DNA from: Bolinopsis microptera
Lineage: Eukaryota; Ctenophora; Tentaculata; Lobata; Bolinopsidae
Direction: 5' to 3'
NCBI RefSeq assembly: GCF_026151205.1
Contig: NC_087072.1
Location: 5,752,084-5,816,083, forward strand
DNA: 64,000 bases
Part shown: positions 36,201 to 48,200 of the stretch, in pieces
Layout of the letters: the number at the start of each line of letters is the position of its first letter
Numbering within the stretch: position 1 is the stretch's first letter
Translations under genes and position numbers: made by a program
The notes under the pieces: model-generated
What the model saw: only the letters and a program-made list of their open reading frames with translations
What the model was told of the DNA's origin: nothing
The model's database searches: none

Positions 36201-39200
36201 TTTCATTAGTATCAATGTGAATTATGAGTTTGTGATATAGTCTTATACTGGACGCAGTTAAATTACTATTTAGTGAGAAATATAAAATATGAAGAGAAAA
36301 TGGGCGATTAGGTTTGGCCTCTATACGGCCTCTATACGGCCTCTATACGGCCACTATACGGCCTCTATACGGCCTCTATATGGCCTTTATACGGCCTCTA
36401 TATGGCCACTATACGGCCTTTATACGGCCTCTATACGTGTAGGGGCCATATTATATAGAGGCCGTTTAAAGGCCATATAGAGGCCGTATAGAGGCCGTAT
36501 AGTGGCCGTATAGAGGCCAAACCTAATCGCCCATTTTCCCAATATGAAAATCTCTTAGTTTAAATAATTGGTTAAATCGAAGCATTACTGAACGAATATA
36601 GTGACATTTTATACTCCTCTTGTTTTATGTGTTGTGAGTGCTGACAATAACCTACGCACGTACAAAAATATCACTTGTGTTTTGGCCTTTCTTTTTTTGT
36701 ACTATATTGTGTGGTCAGTAGATAAATCAAATGGCTGGATTGTTTGCAAAAATTAAGAATAATCTAATGAACTCAACATGCACTGCAAGATAATGGAGAA
36801 ATTTATTATCAAAAATTTGAGATGATATTGGAATGGCATTACTGCAAATATAGCGAAAGCAAAAATGTATCCGTGGACAAATCAATGTTAGTTTGGGGTT
36901 CTGGCTATGGCATGAATAGGATATCGGGACTGTTAAAATCAGGTGGTAATAAAGTGATAATTGCTACATCTTATTTATTGATTATAAGTATCTAAAATCC
37001 ACGAGCGACTCATCACTTTATCACTTAAATACAATGACCTGGAAGTATAGACAAATGACCTGTAATAACACCATTGTCCCAGGACAGGATGACGTGTTCA
37101 GATCTCCTGGTGCTCCTGCTAACTCAGTGCACTGTAGACACCCCCATCTCTAACGACCTAATAGGTCTCTCCAGCCACCTCCTCTCGGTGTGGTCCTGCT
37201 CTCCCATAGACATCAGTGTCTTCTCCCCCCACCTCCTCCTCACCAACAGCACTACCAGTAAGAACGCCTGCAGATCCCTCAAACTCCTCCTCGACTCCTC
37301 CTGTGTCCTGATGTGTGGAGACAAACTGTTTGACCCTCTGATCCAGCTAGTGAAGATGTCTCAGAAGAAGGTGTACGGACCAGCTGCAGTTGTGCTGGGA
37401 CTGCTGCTCTCCTGGATCAAGCGCAACTGTGCTCAACTCTACCCGGAGTCTGTTAACTTGTTGAATGATCTGTGTCTTGCTCTCTTCAGGGACCAGGTCC
37501 AGCTCCTTAAGTTCATATCTGTAGTTCATGCTGTTAGTAAAGGTCACTCGGAAACAGCTACGCGCTTTCAAGGACAACTAATGGATAATCTGAGCAGGAT
37601 ATACGGGAAACCCAAGTCACTTGTGATAGAGACCCTGAGTATGTCGGGGGAGGAGAGAAGTGTGGTGGTGGCTCTAGAGAAGAGTGGACTGGAGAAACTG
37701 ATGAGAGATACTGATATTCAGATTACAGTGGCTAATGCTCTTATCAAATCAGCTGACTCCATCAGCAGTGATCAGGTTCGTTGTTATATCTATTGCTCAT
37801 TAATATCTGTATTAACATAAATCGACCGGAACCGTTTTAGGGACTGGTAAAAGTGCCGGGAGGGTGTCTTAAACCGGGACTGGGATTAAAACCTGGGCCA
37901 GGATTTTTGAGCTGCTAAAATTCAACTACCAATCAAGGACAAACATAGACTGCGGCTTGTGCGGAAAGCGATTTTTAATTTTGTCCGCACACCGCGACAA
38001 ATCGCGATTACCTCATTTTCCGCAACAAGTACCTATCTCTAATCGCAGTTTTCATTGAAATTATTTTATTAGAATATCCCTACACCATACGTATCATATG
38101 ACAAAAATCTGATCATTTTGCAATGCAATTTTTAATCAGACAAAAATATTTCCAAAATATTTCTAAAGTACACTCTAATACTTTTGTTGAGTAGTTACTA
38201 GTTCCTCTTCGTAACAATTTATTATATATCAGAATTTCCAGTTGCTATGAGTATGAAAAATTTCCTGGCACCAGCAGGCAACTATTTAGTCAACTGTTCA
38301 GCTAACAGAAGTGATATTTCTACCAAGTTATCATAATTTTACCTTTTAGAGAATAAGGTGCAGGCCTTGTGACGTAACTGATAGAATTGAAGAATATAAA
38401 AGTGACAACAAAATTTGACCATGTGTAATACAATGGGTTATTAAATAGTGCACAGGATAATCTGCGCCATCACAGTGCTGACAAGCACGACCGTGGGTTT
38501 AAAATGAAAAGTGGTAAACAAAATTTTGGTTGTCGCGGTTATTCGGGGCGCGGTAATTCGTAGCGTTACTGTACTAAGAATGTAAACTGTGTGCTATTTC
38601 ATTTAATAAAGTATTTGACATTTCAAAATCCATGGTTTTTTTTCGTTGATTTTTACGAGACGTTTTTCAAAAAGTGTTTATTTAAATCCCGGCTTAGTGT
38701 CGGCCAAATGGCCGATATTGACCGGGATTGGAACTAAGGCGGGGTTCCGGTCGATTCTTGTCCAATGTACATATACTGCCAAATTGACAGGAAGAAATTC
38801 CATCCCCTGTTTTTATCCAGACCACATTTTTGTGTATTTACTGTCCTATTAAAAATGTTAGGTTTAACAGCTGTCGAAAATATTATAATTTCCTTTCAGA
38901 TGTTATCTATTTTGGAGGACATGAAGAAAATCATCGGCACTTCAGGAGAAGAATGTAAAAAATTGCTCCTAAGCTTCACTATCAAGTGTTATGAAAAGTC
39001 CTCAAACACGATCATCACAGAAAATTGCATTCCCATCCTTATTCGAGCTGTTTGTGACAAAGACCTCCGCCAGATTGCAGTAGAATTTTGGTACTCAACT
39101 TTGCCAACTACTGTTAAAAACCGTTTCGAGAAGCTTGTGTCACTCTACTCCTTTGAGGTTGATGACGTTTTCCTGAGATCTGTTGCAATAATTCTTTTAT

Positions 39201-42200
39201 CACTCGGTGAATTATCCTCATCATATCAAAGCCCACTTTATCTCAAGCCTCTAGCAACAGACCTATCATGGCAAGATCAGGATATATCTGGTACATTTAA
39301 CTTTGAACAAAAGCAGCGAGGCAAAGTTCGGGCCACTCAGAAAGTTTTCCAGTTTTCTCAGACACAAGCCGACCAGTTCAGTCGTGGTCACAACACAAAA
39401 TCTGTGATGCAGACTCCCAGAGGATTCCTATCACGAGGATCTGGTGGGTCTCAGAGGGCATTGTCCTACAGCGAGTTAACTACAGCAAGGATGAGAGCTG
39501 AGAGACGTCAGCAGTCTCAGCAAGCTCGCAGCAAGGCTATCCATCTAGTGAGGAATTACCGAGCTGGAGAGCTCCCTGACATTCAGATCACCTACCAAGA
39601 TCTGATCAGACCTATGGGTGCTATCGCTAACATCTCTGAGAAATTCGCTTCCTTTACCCTACAAGCTCTTCTGGAAGATGAAGATAAACTTGATCTACAG
39701 GGCGGTATTTTATTGATCTTGAGAACAACCTCTAACCAGGGTCTCGCGAAGTTCTGTATTGAACTTTGTGTCAAGCAGTCCTACGTTGCTGATGATGCTG
39801 CCTCTCTTGCTATTCGTCACCATCAGTATAGCTTGGGAGTCCTCTGGACTGAGGAAGCAATCACTAAATGTGGTAAAGATGAGAGGGGTTGGGGTGAGCT
39901 GTGCAGCATATACGGAGCAATCGGGGATCACGATGCTATACTCGGCATCAGGAAACACGAGATGAGTACAGAACCAGGATTGCTAGAAGCTATCACAGCA
40001 ATGTCTCTAAAGAACTTTAGTTTAGCTGCTCAGAGATTCAAGGATCTTGGCGGTCCACCTCAAACTGATATGCTGGACTGCATGTTAAACCTATGTCAGT
40101 GGAATGAGTTGGATGATCACCTAGAGGATCTTCCACCCTCTTCCTTCTCCGCTCGAATCCAACTATCCAGCATGTCCCACGCTACTGAAACCTTCTCACT
40201 GGCCGAACTAGAAAATATTGCCACCAAGTTTGAGGGACATCTTCAAGTTGATACTCACGGCATACTGGCATTGCTTTTCCACTTAAAGGAAAATGACGAC
40301 AAAGCTCTGGCTCAAATTTACAAGGGTGTTCAGAGTTTCCTGGCAGAATGGAGAGTCTCTCAACAGAATGTCCAGAAGAAGAACACCCTACATCCATGTC
40401 AAGCACTAGCTGAACTGTACGACCTGGTTCACAACGGTTCCCAGCTTGCTTCACACTGGAGTTCGTGCTACCCTGAGGATATCTCAACTCCCTTCACTAT
40501 TTGGCAGTGTTTGCTGAACCAACGCAGACTGCTCCCTGGTAACACTTCTGACGAAATGGACAACTCCTGCTCTTATACCGAGTCTGACTCTCTGATGGAG
40601 GATCGTACTGGTGGAGATAACAAGTACGGGCTAATATTCGCTGCTGTCCAATCTGCTCTTAAACAAAACAGTGCTAGTATTGCAAAGAGACTGGTTCAAC
40701 AGATTGATGTGAACGAGCTGTATGGTGAGGATCTGATCAAGTACTACGGGATCGGAACTGAGGTGGTTATTAGGAGTGTTGAGGAAGCTAATTCCACTGT
40801 ATCTGAGAATATCTCGAGACTGGAAGGAATGTTGGGAATGCTCGATGAGGAGCAGTTTGTATCCAGTGCACGGTTGAAGCTCAAGATGGCACAGTTGCTC
40901 TTTAAGAACCAGTCTGTAAGTCGTCATGAACCTGGTGTCCTGTATGCTGAGGGAATGGAAACACTTACTCGGATTGACTGTTCCACTTTCAACGTAAGTA
41001 TATTCAGCACAATTAAATATCAAGACATGTAGCTCATTTATAAGATATCAGATACAATATTCGTTTAGGGAATTGTAAGTAACAGCAAGTATTTGCGATG
41101 TGATTCAAATATAATACAAATAACAACGAACAAATGCTGATTGCTGATGATCGCGAAACGTCGCGTTTAATCTTCAAATTGTCAGACATGATTTCGCCAT
41201 TTATGGTTTAATAAGTACCAAACAGCAGTGATCATTTATTCTCACAGGAAAACAGTGTTAAAAACTACGATGTTGTCATAGAGATGCTCTCTTCCGAGAT
41301 ACAGAAACCAACCTTAGCACTTATTGATAGTCAACAATCTGATATAAAGCTTGTCTTTCAGAACGTCACTCTGACTGCTATGAGGTATTTAAACTTTCTC
41401 AGAAAACCTGATTTTTGTAAGCAAAAAAACTCAAGTACAAAGATTCAATGTTCTAATGAAGGTAAACAATTCAGGAAATAACAGACATTTTCTTGAAAGA
41501 ATCATCAATTGAGACGCAATAAGTAACGCTAAATGACTTACCTGTTGCCCGAGGTTACTTAACATAGTAAACGTTTATTTTTGAATAGGAATACCTTTAT
41601 AACCATTTGTTCAACACAATACTATACAAAAACTCGATCTCCTAACAATTCAAAACAGCAAAATTATTATTTGAAAAATAGTGGCGAAGTTCCCCGACAC
41701 GGCGATTTTACCCCAATCTACGGTATTCAAGCACAAAGACGAGATAATCATCAAACGTGATTTATTCATCCATCATTTGACCAGGACCTTACGTCCAGCA
41801 TTGCTGAAATTAACTTTTGTGATCTTGCACTAACACGGACCGCCAAGAAGTCACTTAATTTTCAATATTAAAATAAGTCGATCTTCGGGAGACGTTCCGT
41901 TATCCAAATATCCATACCTTACGGCTCACGACCTACTTTCAACTGTGCCACTTGCTACTTGACATGGATGTTTCAGTAGAGCATGATCTTGTCCTATCTA
42001 TCAAATGTAACTCATCTTGTTAATTTGAATCTTCTCTCAGGTATAATAGCAGAAAAGCGAGACTGATGTTCCCTTACGTCTTGCAATCTATCAGTGGAGA
42101 GCAAGCCAAGTCTGACTTCCTTAAAAAGGTAGTATTTCCATTTCCTGGAAAGATATTACCTCTTATCCTAAGAAGCGAAAACTTTGCCCTTCACTCTACC

Positions 42201-45200
42201 GATGATCAAATCTTAAATCTTAATACGACAAAGAAGCGTTGAAGAATAATAAATGACCACGGTAGTTAGGGGTGAACAACCTAGTTAACCAATAAGTTGA
42301 TTAAAAGCGACAAATTTTACTATCTAACCACACCAACTCATTACTAACCACGAAATATTTGATCATATTACAACAGTACTGGTGCGATTCGGGAACCATT
42401 TCAATTTATTCGACGACTACAACGCCGTCTGCACATAGAGCTTCAATAATATTAACATCTAGGGAGATAAGATGTATACTAATTCAGCCAAACATGTTTA
42501 ATTAATTTTCAATGCAACGAGCTGTGTTTACTGTTTAGGAGTGAGACTGAGAGAGAGCGGGAATGGGCTTATTTATTTCATGTAGATTCTCAGGGCTAGT
42601 GATCTGTTTAGTGCTGCCCCTCCCCCTTTAGTGCTGCCCCTCCCCCTTCCTCCGCCTCCCCTTTTTAATACTCTTAATTTGAGGAGGAGCTGAGAGTTAG
42701 AGTGATATAGCGAGATATGGCTGGAAACAGAGTGTGGTGAAATACGTTTAAAAGTGGACAAATTATCTGTAATATTTTCTAATCAGAGAGGAGAAAAAAT
42801 GACCGCTGATTGTCGTAGTCAAATGTATTTTGGTCTTCAGATCCTAATTGCCCTGATCGGACATTTCCATTTCAGTGTTCTGAGATACCGTCGTGGATGT
42901 TTATAGAATGGTTATCTCAACTATTGGCGTTTGTCCCCACTCCTCTTGGCAATGCAGCTGTTCAAGTATTGAAGATCATAGCGCTGGACTATCCTCATGC
43001 TTTGTCTTATTCTTGGAGGTCTGGTTTTTACTACACACAATTTTTTGATATTTTCGACGTAACATCCAAGCATGTACATTTTATATTGTAAGAACGTTGG
43101 AAAATATTTTTTAAACACAAGAATAACGATTCAAATGACTGCAACTTTTCAACATGATTCAACCGTTCAGGGTAAGCCTAGAGGATTGGAAGGATCTAGA
43201 GGGAGAGGTAAACTCAGTTGTTAGCGAGATAAGTGGGTTAGTGACAAGTGAGGACTTAAATCCGTTTCTCGAAGCTCTGGCAACTCTGACTCCCCCTGTA
43301 ATGCTGCTGAAAGATCTGATCGAGGAGATGGCAGTAAAGGCGAACAAGGGCTCTCAAAACAGTTATCTGGACAAAATAACGGAGAAATTGTTTTGTAAGA
43401 ATTCGTTGTCAGACATCAGAAACTCCTTCGCTGCCAAACACAAACAATCCTGGAGCTCACTCGTCAGCAAGTTGAACAAGGTTTGATTAATAAACTCAGT
43501 TCAAAACGCATTTTATGTTGCGATGGAGAGGCGAATTTTTGTGAATACTGTTTATCCAATCTTGTGATTGTGTGGCTAGTTATTTCACAACTGATTTTGC
43601 TGAATAGTCTAATCAGAAATGCACGTTATAAGATGTTTACCTCCATTTCATGGTAGACGCCCATTTTTGTTATATTCCTATACAGTTCAGCTTCAGAACA
43701 TTGTAAAGACTTTTGGATAGGCTCAAATTAACTGCAATGGCCACATTTATACACAACTTATAAAATATGCCAGATTTTGGAGATAGTGGCTAAAAAACAA
43801 GAAGCGATAAGATGATTATAATTTTAGTAGAGAACTATATAGTATATATCATAGCAATCCACGGAAGTTTTCGAATCCCTCTTTCAATTACAAAAACGAA
43901 ACAAATTATTTGAAATATGTCAAACTCAAAAACGTTAAGATTTGCGAATCTTACCATACTCCATAATGAACAAGAAATGCGGCCGCTTTTCTTTTGTGGA
44001 TGGCCGCTCAATTTCCCGATCCTTGATGGCGTATTTATCATATTCCATACAACCTGGGGACGGCCCAGTCTTTACTGTTTATATAAACATGCAAATATGG
44101 CGAAGTGACATGCCGACTGCCGAGCGCCGCCCAGTTAATATAATTCTAAGTATACTGAATTTGAAAATCGTGTATACTTCTATGCAACCATATGTTTATT
44201 GTTTATGCAACCTGACACGGATCTGTGCAAAATAGTAATACTAACTCAAAATAATAATAATATGCTATCAATTAGTGCCTAGTGGGATACGTACATGATG
44301 AAATTAATAATGTACTTGGTTGGTTCAGCGCCGCGCGCCAACAATTATATAATTCAGATTATCACGCAAAATAACTTTGCGCAGGTAGTCACGTGGGCGA
44401 TAACAGTGCTCGCAGGCACGTACGCACGCACGCACGCACGCACGCACGCTCGGTCGCAAAGCTACCATGTACAAAAAAAAACCTCGATCGCTAACCCTTG
44501 TCCTTGACTCTTTTGTGCCTTCGGCACGAGTCATGGATCGGGAAAAAATGTCTTCTAGTCTCCAGTAAGAATTTTATTTAGAAGGAACCGAAAGTTTTAA
44601 GGTCAATAAAAAAAGGCTCGAATATCACCTGTTTAACTTCATCACCTGTACGAGAGTTGATCGTTTTGGTCCGTCGATGCAACAAACTTAGCTGACTTTA
44701 GTGGACACTCACTAATCTAGTGGTATTATGACTGTCTTCGTTCAAATTATGTAAGATATCTTGTACTTGAGAGTTATCCAGCGATGATTTGATTGAAGTT
44801 GGAAATTTCCTCCAGTATCTAGCCTAAACATAACAGCATCAAACATCAGCTATCGAATGCAAGTATTTTATTTGTAATAATCCAGCCAGCAGACGGCAGA
44901 ATGTGCTCGACTCCAACTAGAGTATTAAATCTGCATATTTCAAGTAACATGGTTACATGATTACCTTTGCATAATAAAGACCGTCTACTCTGCAGAGCCT
45001 GATATCAGGTGTTTGGATAAACGTGCCATTTCTCCAGTGTCAATTTGACATTGGGGAAATGGCACGTTTATCCAAACACCTGATATCAGGCTCTGCAGAG
45101 TGGACGGTCTTTATTATGCGAAGGTAATCATGTAACTGTCAACGGGAGGTGGTCGTTTTCATAACCGAGGGGTGTTTTTACAATCACTTAATCATCATAA

Positions 45201-48200
45201 AGAACATATATTAACTGATATTGTTCATGAAGTTGTGGAGTGAATATAGGTCAGTGTTTCCCAACACCTGCCCCAGAGCACTTCATGTGTGACATTATTG
45301 GTAATGTGCAAACTTATTGGCATATGATGCAGAATATTAAGTTGTTATAATTTCAATGTTCATTAATTGCAAGGTTGACGTAAAGAAGAAAGTGGAGGAA
45401 TTGAAAAAATATCAACAAAAAGTAGGAATGGACGGAGAGAAACAGCCAGGAAAAAGGAAAAAAGGCCCCAAACTTTCCGATTACTCGAAATGGTTCACCA
45501 AGTACCAAGCTGGATCCTTAGAGCTGCCAGGTTATCTAAGATTATACCCTTACCATCTTACTCAGGAATTAAGCTATTTATCAGCCGAACCTATAACTAA
45601 GTTTATCTCTTTCGGATTATTGAATCAAGTACTAACAAATGAAAGCAGAACATTTAGGAACAAACGAAATCCCTTTTTAGGTCAGTACAGTGGGATTGAC
45701 AAACCTAACCCGTCGTACCACAAAAAGATAGCTAAGTTCGAGGAAACGGTCACCGTTCTGGCTTCTCTCAGAAAGCCAGTTAAGATAAATATTCTTCTGG
45801 ACAACGGAAAAAAACGTAGCGTTCTGGTGAAGGGTGGTGAGGACTTGCGAACTGATCAGAGAGTCATGCAGGTTGGTTATCTTAGCCATTTATAGTTTTA
45901 TCTTGGGTTTCTGGAACGATATGCAGAACATACAGATTTCAGATATTTGAACTTATTGAACCTATTGAACCGATTGAGATAATTGTCTGATCTTTTTTAA
46001 AAATTTTTCCTCAGTTACTGAAAGTGATGGATGACAAGTTGAGAACCACTCTGAAAGATGCTTCCTTGCGAACATACGATGTTATCCCTCTTACTAACAA
46101 GTTTACTAATGGAATTTAGTTTGAAAATCTATTTTTGTTTAATCATTAGTTAGTTGAATGTGGTTCCTTGAAAATGGGACCGAAATTGGAAAATAGGAAT
46201 TTTCGTTTTGTTAAGATTTCTGCAGTGAGCTTTCTCCGACCGAAATCAAACTTCCAGCACCTCAATCGTATCATTTGCCATCTACAGTTGACTGACTTAT
46301 TGGTTTCGGGTGAGAAATTCAGTAAAAACTGTAAAATTTCGGTCCCCGAAATTTCATCTTCAAAAACTGAAAATGGGACAGACAGATCTGAGATCGAACA
46401 ACATATTTTTCAATTTTCTTCGGGATTTTGACTTCCAGTACCTCAATTTAGTTTCATACCATCATCACTTCTCTACTGTTTACAGTTCTAAACATTCTAA
46501 CTTTGCTATATCCCTCAGTTTAGGAATGATAGCGTGGTTACCGAACACGACTACAATTAAAAGTGTGTTATTTGATGATACTGATAAGCATGTGGCTGAT
46601 AAAGTTAAAGCAGAACATTACGCGTGGGTGAACAGATTCGGGAGTAAGACAGATAACATTCCAGCTTGTTATAAAAAGGTTTTACTTGAGTAGTACTTTC
46701 AAATTTAGTGCGCTAAAGATGTAAATGACGTATGAAAAGCATCGTATGCGTGTTGTAACAACATGATGATTGGTGATAAGAGTATCACTTCAGAAATCAA
46801 CACAATATGTTGCATATGAGAAATATGAAAATAGAAACCATTAACTAACCCTCTCAGATGTACCAGAGATGCAGTTTAGATGACGTTGTGCTCCAGAGTG
46901 AGAGACTCTCCGGTCAGATCTCTCCCACTAAACTCAAATCAGTTCTGGTTAATCTCGCCAGATCGCCTGACTCTTTCGTTTTACTTAGAAAGTAAGTTTG
47001 AAAGTAATCTCAAACTATGTCATGTTCCACACGAAGACATACTGATAAGTAAAAACACACGTGAAGATCAGCTCCTAACATTTAAAAGTGGGCCATATTT
47101 AACATAACACTTAACATACAAAGTTAAGTGGCAGGCAGATATCGATTAAGTGCCACTTTGGTAACCTAAGTTATTGATATTGTTGAATATATGATTATCA
47201 TAATATTTATTTATGTAATATCCTATTGAAGCCCATGGTGGGTTTACTACAACCTAAGTAGCACTTACCCAAGTTAGGTTACTCCGTACTAATCAAAGTA
47301 ACTTAAATACCTCTTAAGTTGCCTCTTAGACCTCATATTTATTAATTGCCCTTAAATAAAATACCACTTATGTTCTTATTGTCATGATACAGAGCCTAAT
47401 CGATCACTTTTGGTTATTTTAAGCAGTCACCCATGATTTTATAATAGTATAGATTATAGTAACCCCTGATTATCTGCCAGGAAGTTTGTATCTACGTATG
47501 TGAGCATGTGTTTATGTCACTGGATACTCGGAGTGGGAGACAGACATCTTAACAACTACCTGCTGGACACTACCTCAGGGGAACTTATTGGGATTGACTT
47601 CGGTCACGTCTTCGGCACTGCCACCACGGTAAGCCGTATTACATATATGTATATATACATCATAGTCATACATATACAATTACAAACACATAAGTCATAA
47701 CTACTTGTAATGGTCATCAAATTGAGTTAAAATCTAATCTTTGCAACTTTGAGTACAAGTACAACCTTGTTCAACAATCAACAGTCAACACCAAACGTTG
47801 CAAGGCCTTAAGGGAAAAATACATTAATTATCGACCGAGTTTTTAGGAGAAAGGGTTCAAATCACCACACATTTGTTCGCGATATGCTAAAATTTCATCT
47901 GTATTTCAGTTGCTGCCAGTACCAGAACTGCTCCCGTTTCGAGCAACACCACAGTTTACCGGAGTATTTGCCCCGCTGGGAGTTGAAGCTGCTATTAGGG
48001 GTCCCATGACACGTGCACTTACTTCTCTTAGGGAGATCAGATCTGTTCTGTTCTGTCTGATGGACGTGTTTGTTAGGGAGCCTACTCTGGACTGGTGTAA
48101 ATACTCAACAAAACATTCCACTAAACAAGGTACTTTAAACAAGCTACTTTGTTTATATTCATGGGAATTATAGAGTGGGCTTCAATCATGCGATATTTAA

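Noticed and set aside
44295-44534. ORFs with Arg-Thr-His-Ala repeats
   Set aside because: Product of the (ACGC)n microsatellite.
45356-45895. Single unspliced 179-residue coding segment
   Set aside because: It reads through a 150-base intron with good splice sites; splicing restores the conserved DNA-PKcs N-lobe sequence.
47500-47700. Independent small kinase-like ORF
   Set aside because: It is the PRKDC catalytic-loop exon read through its donor.
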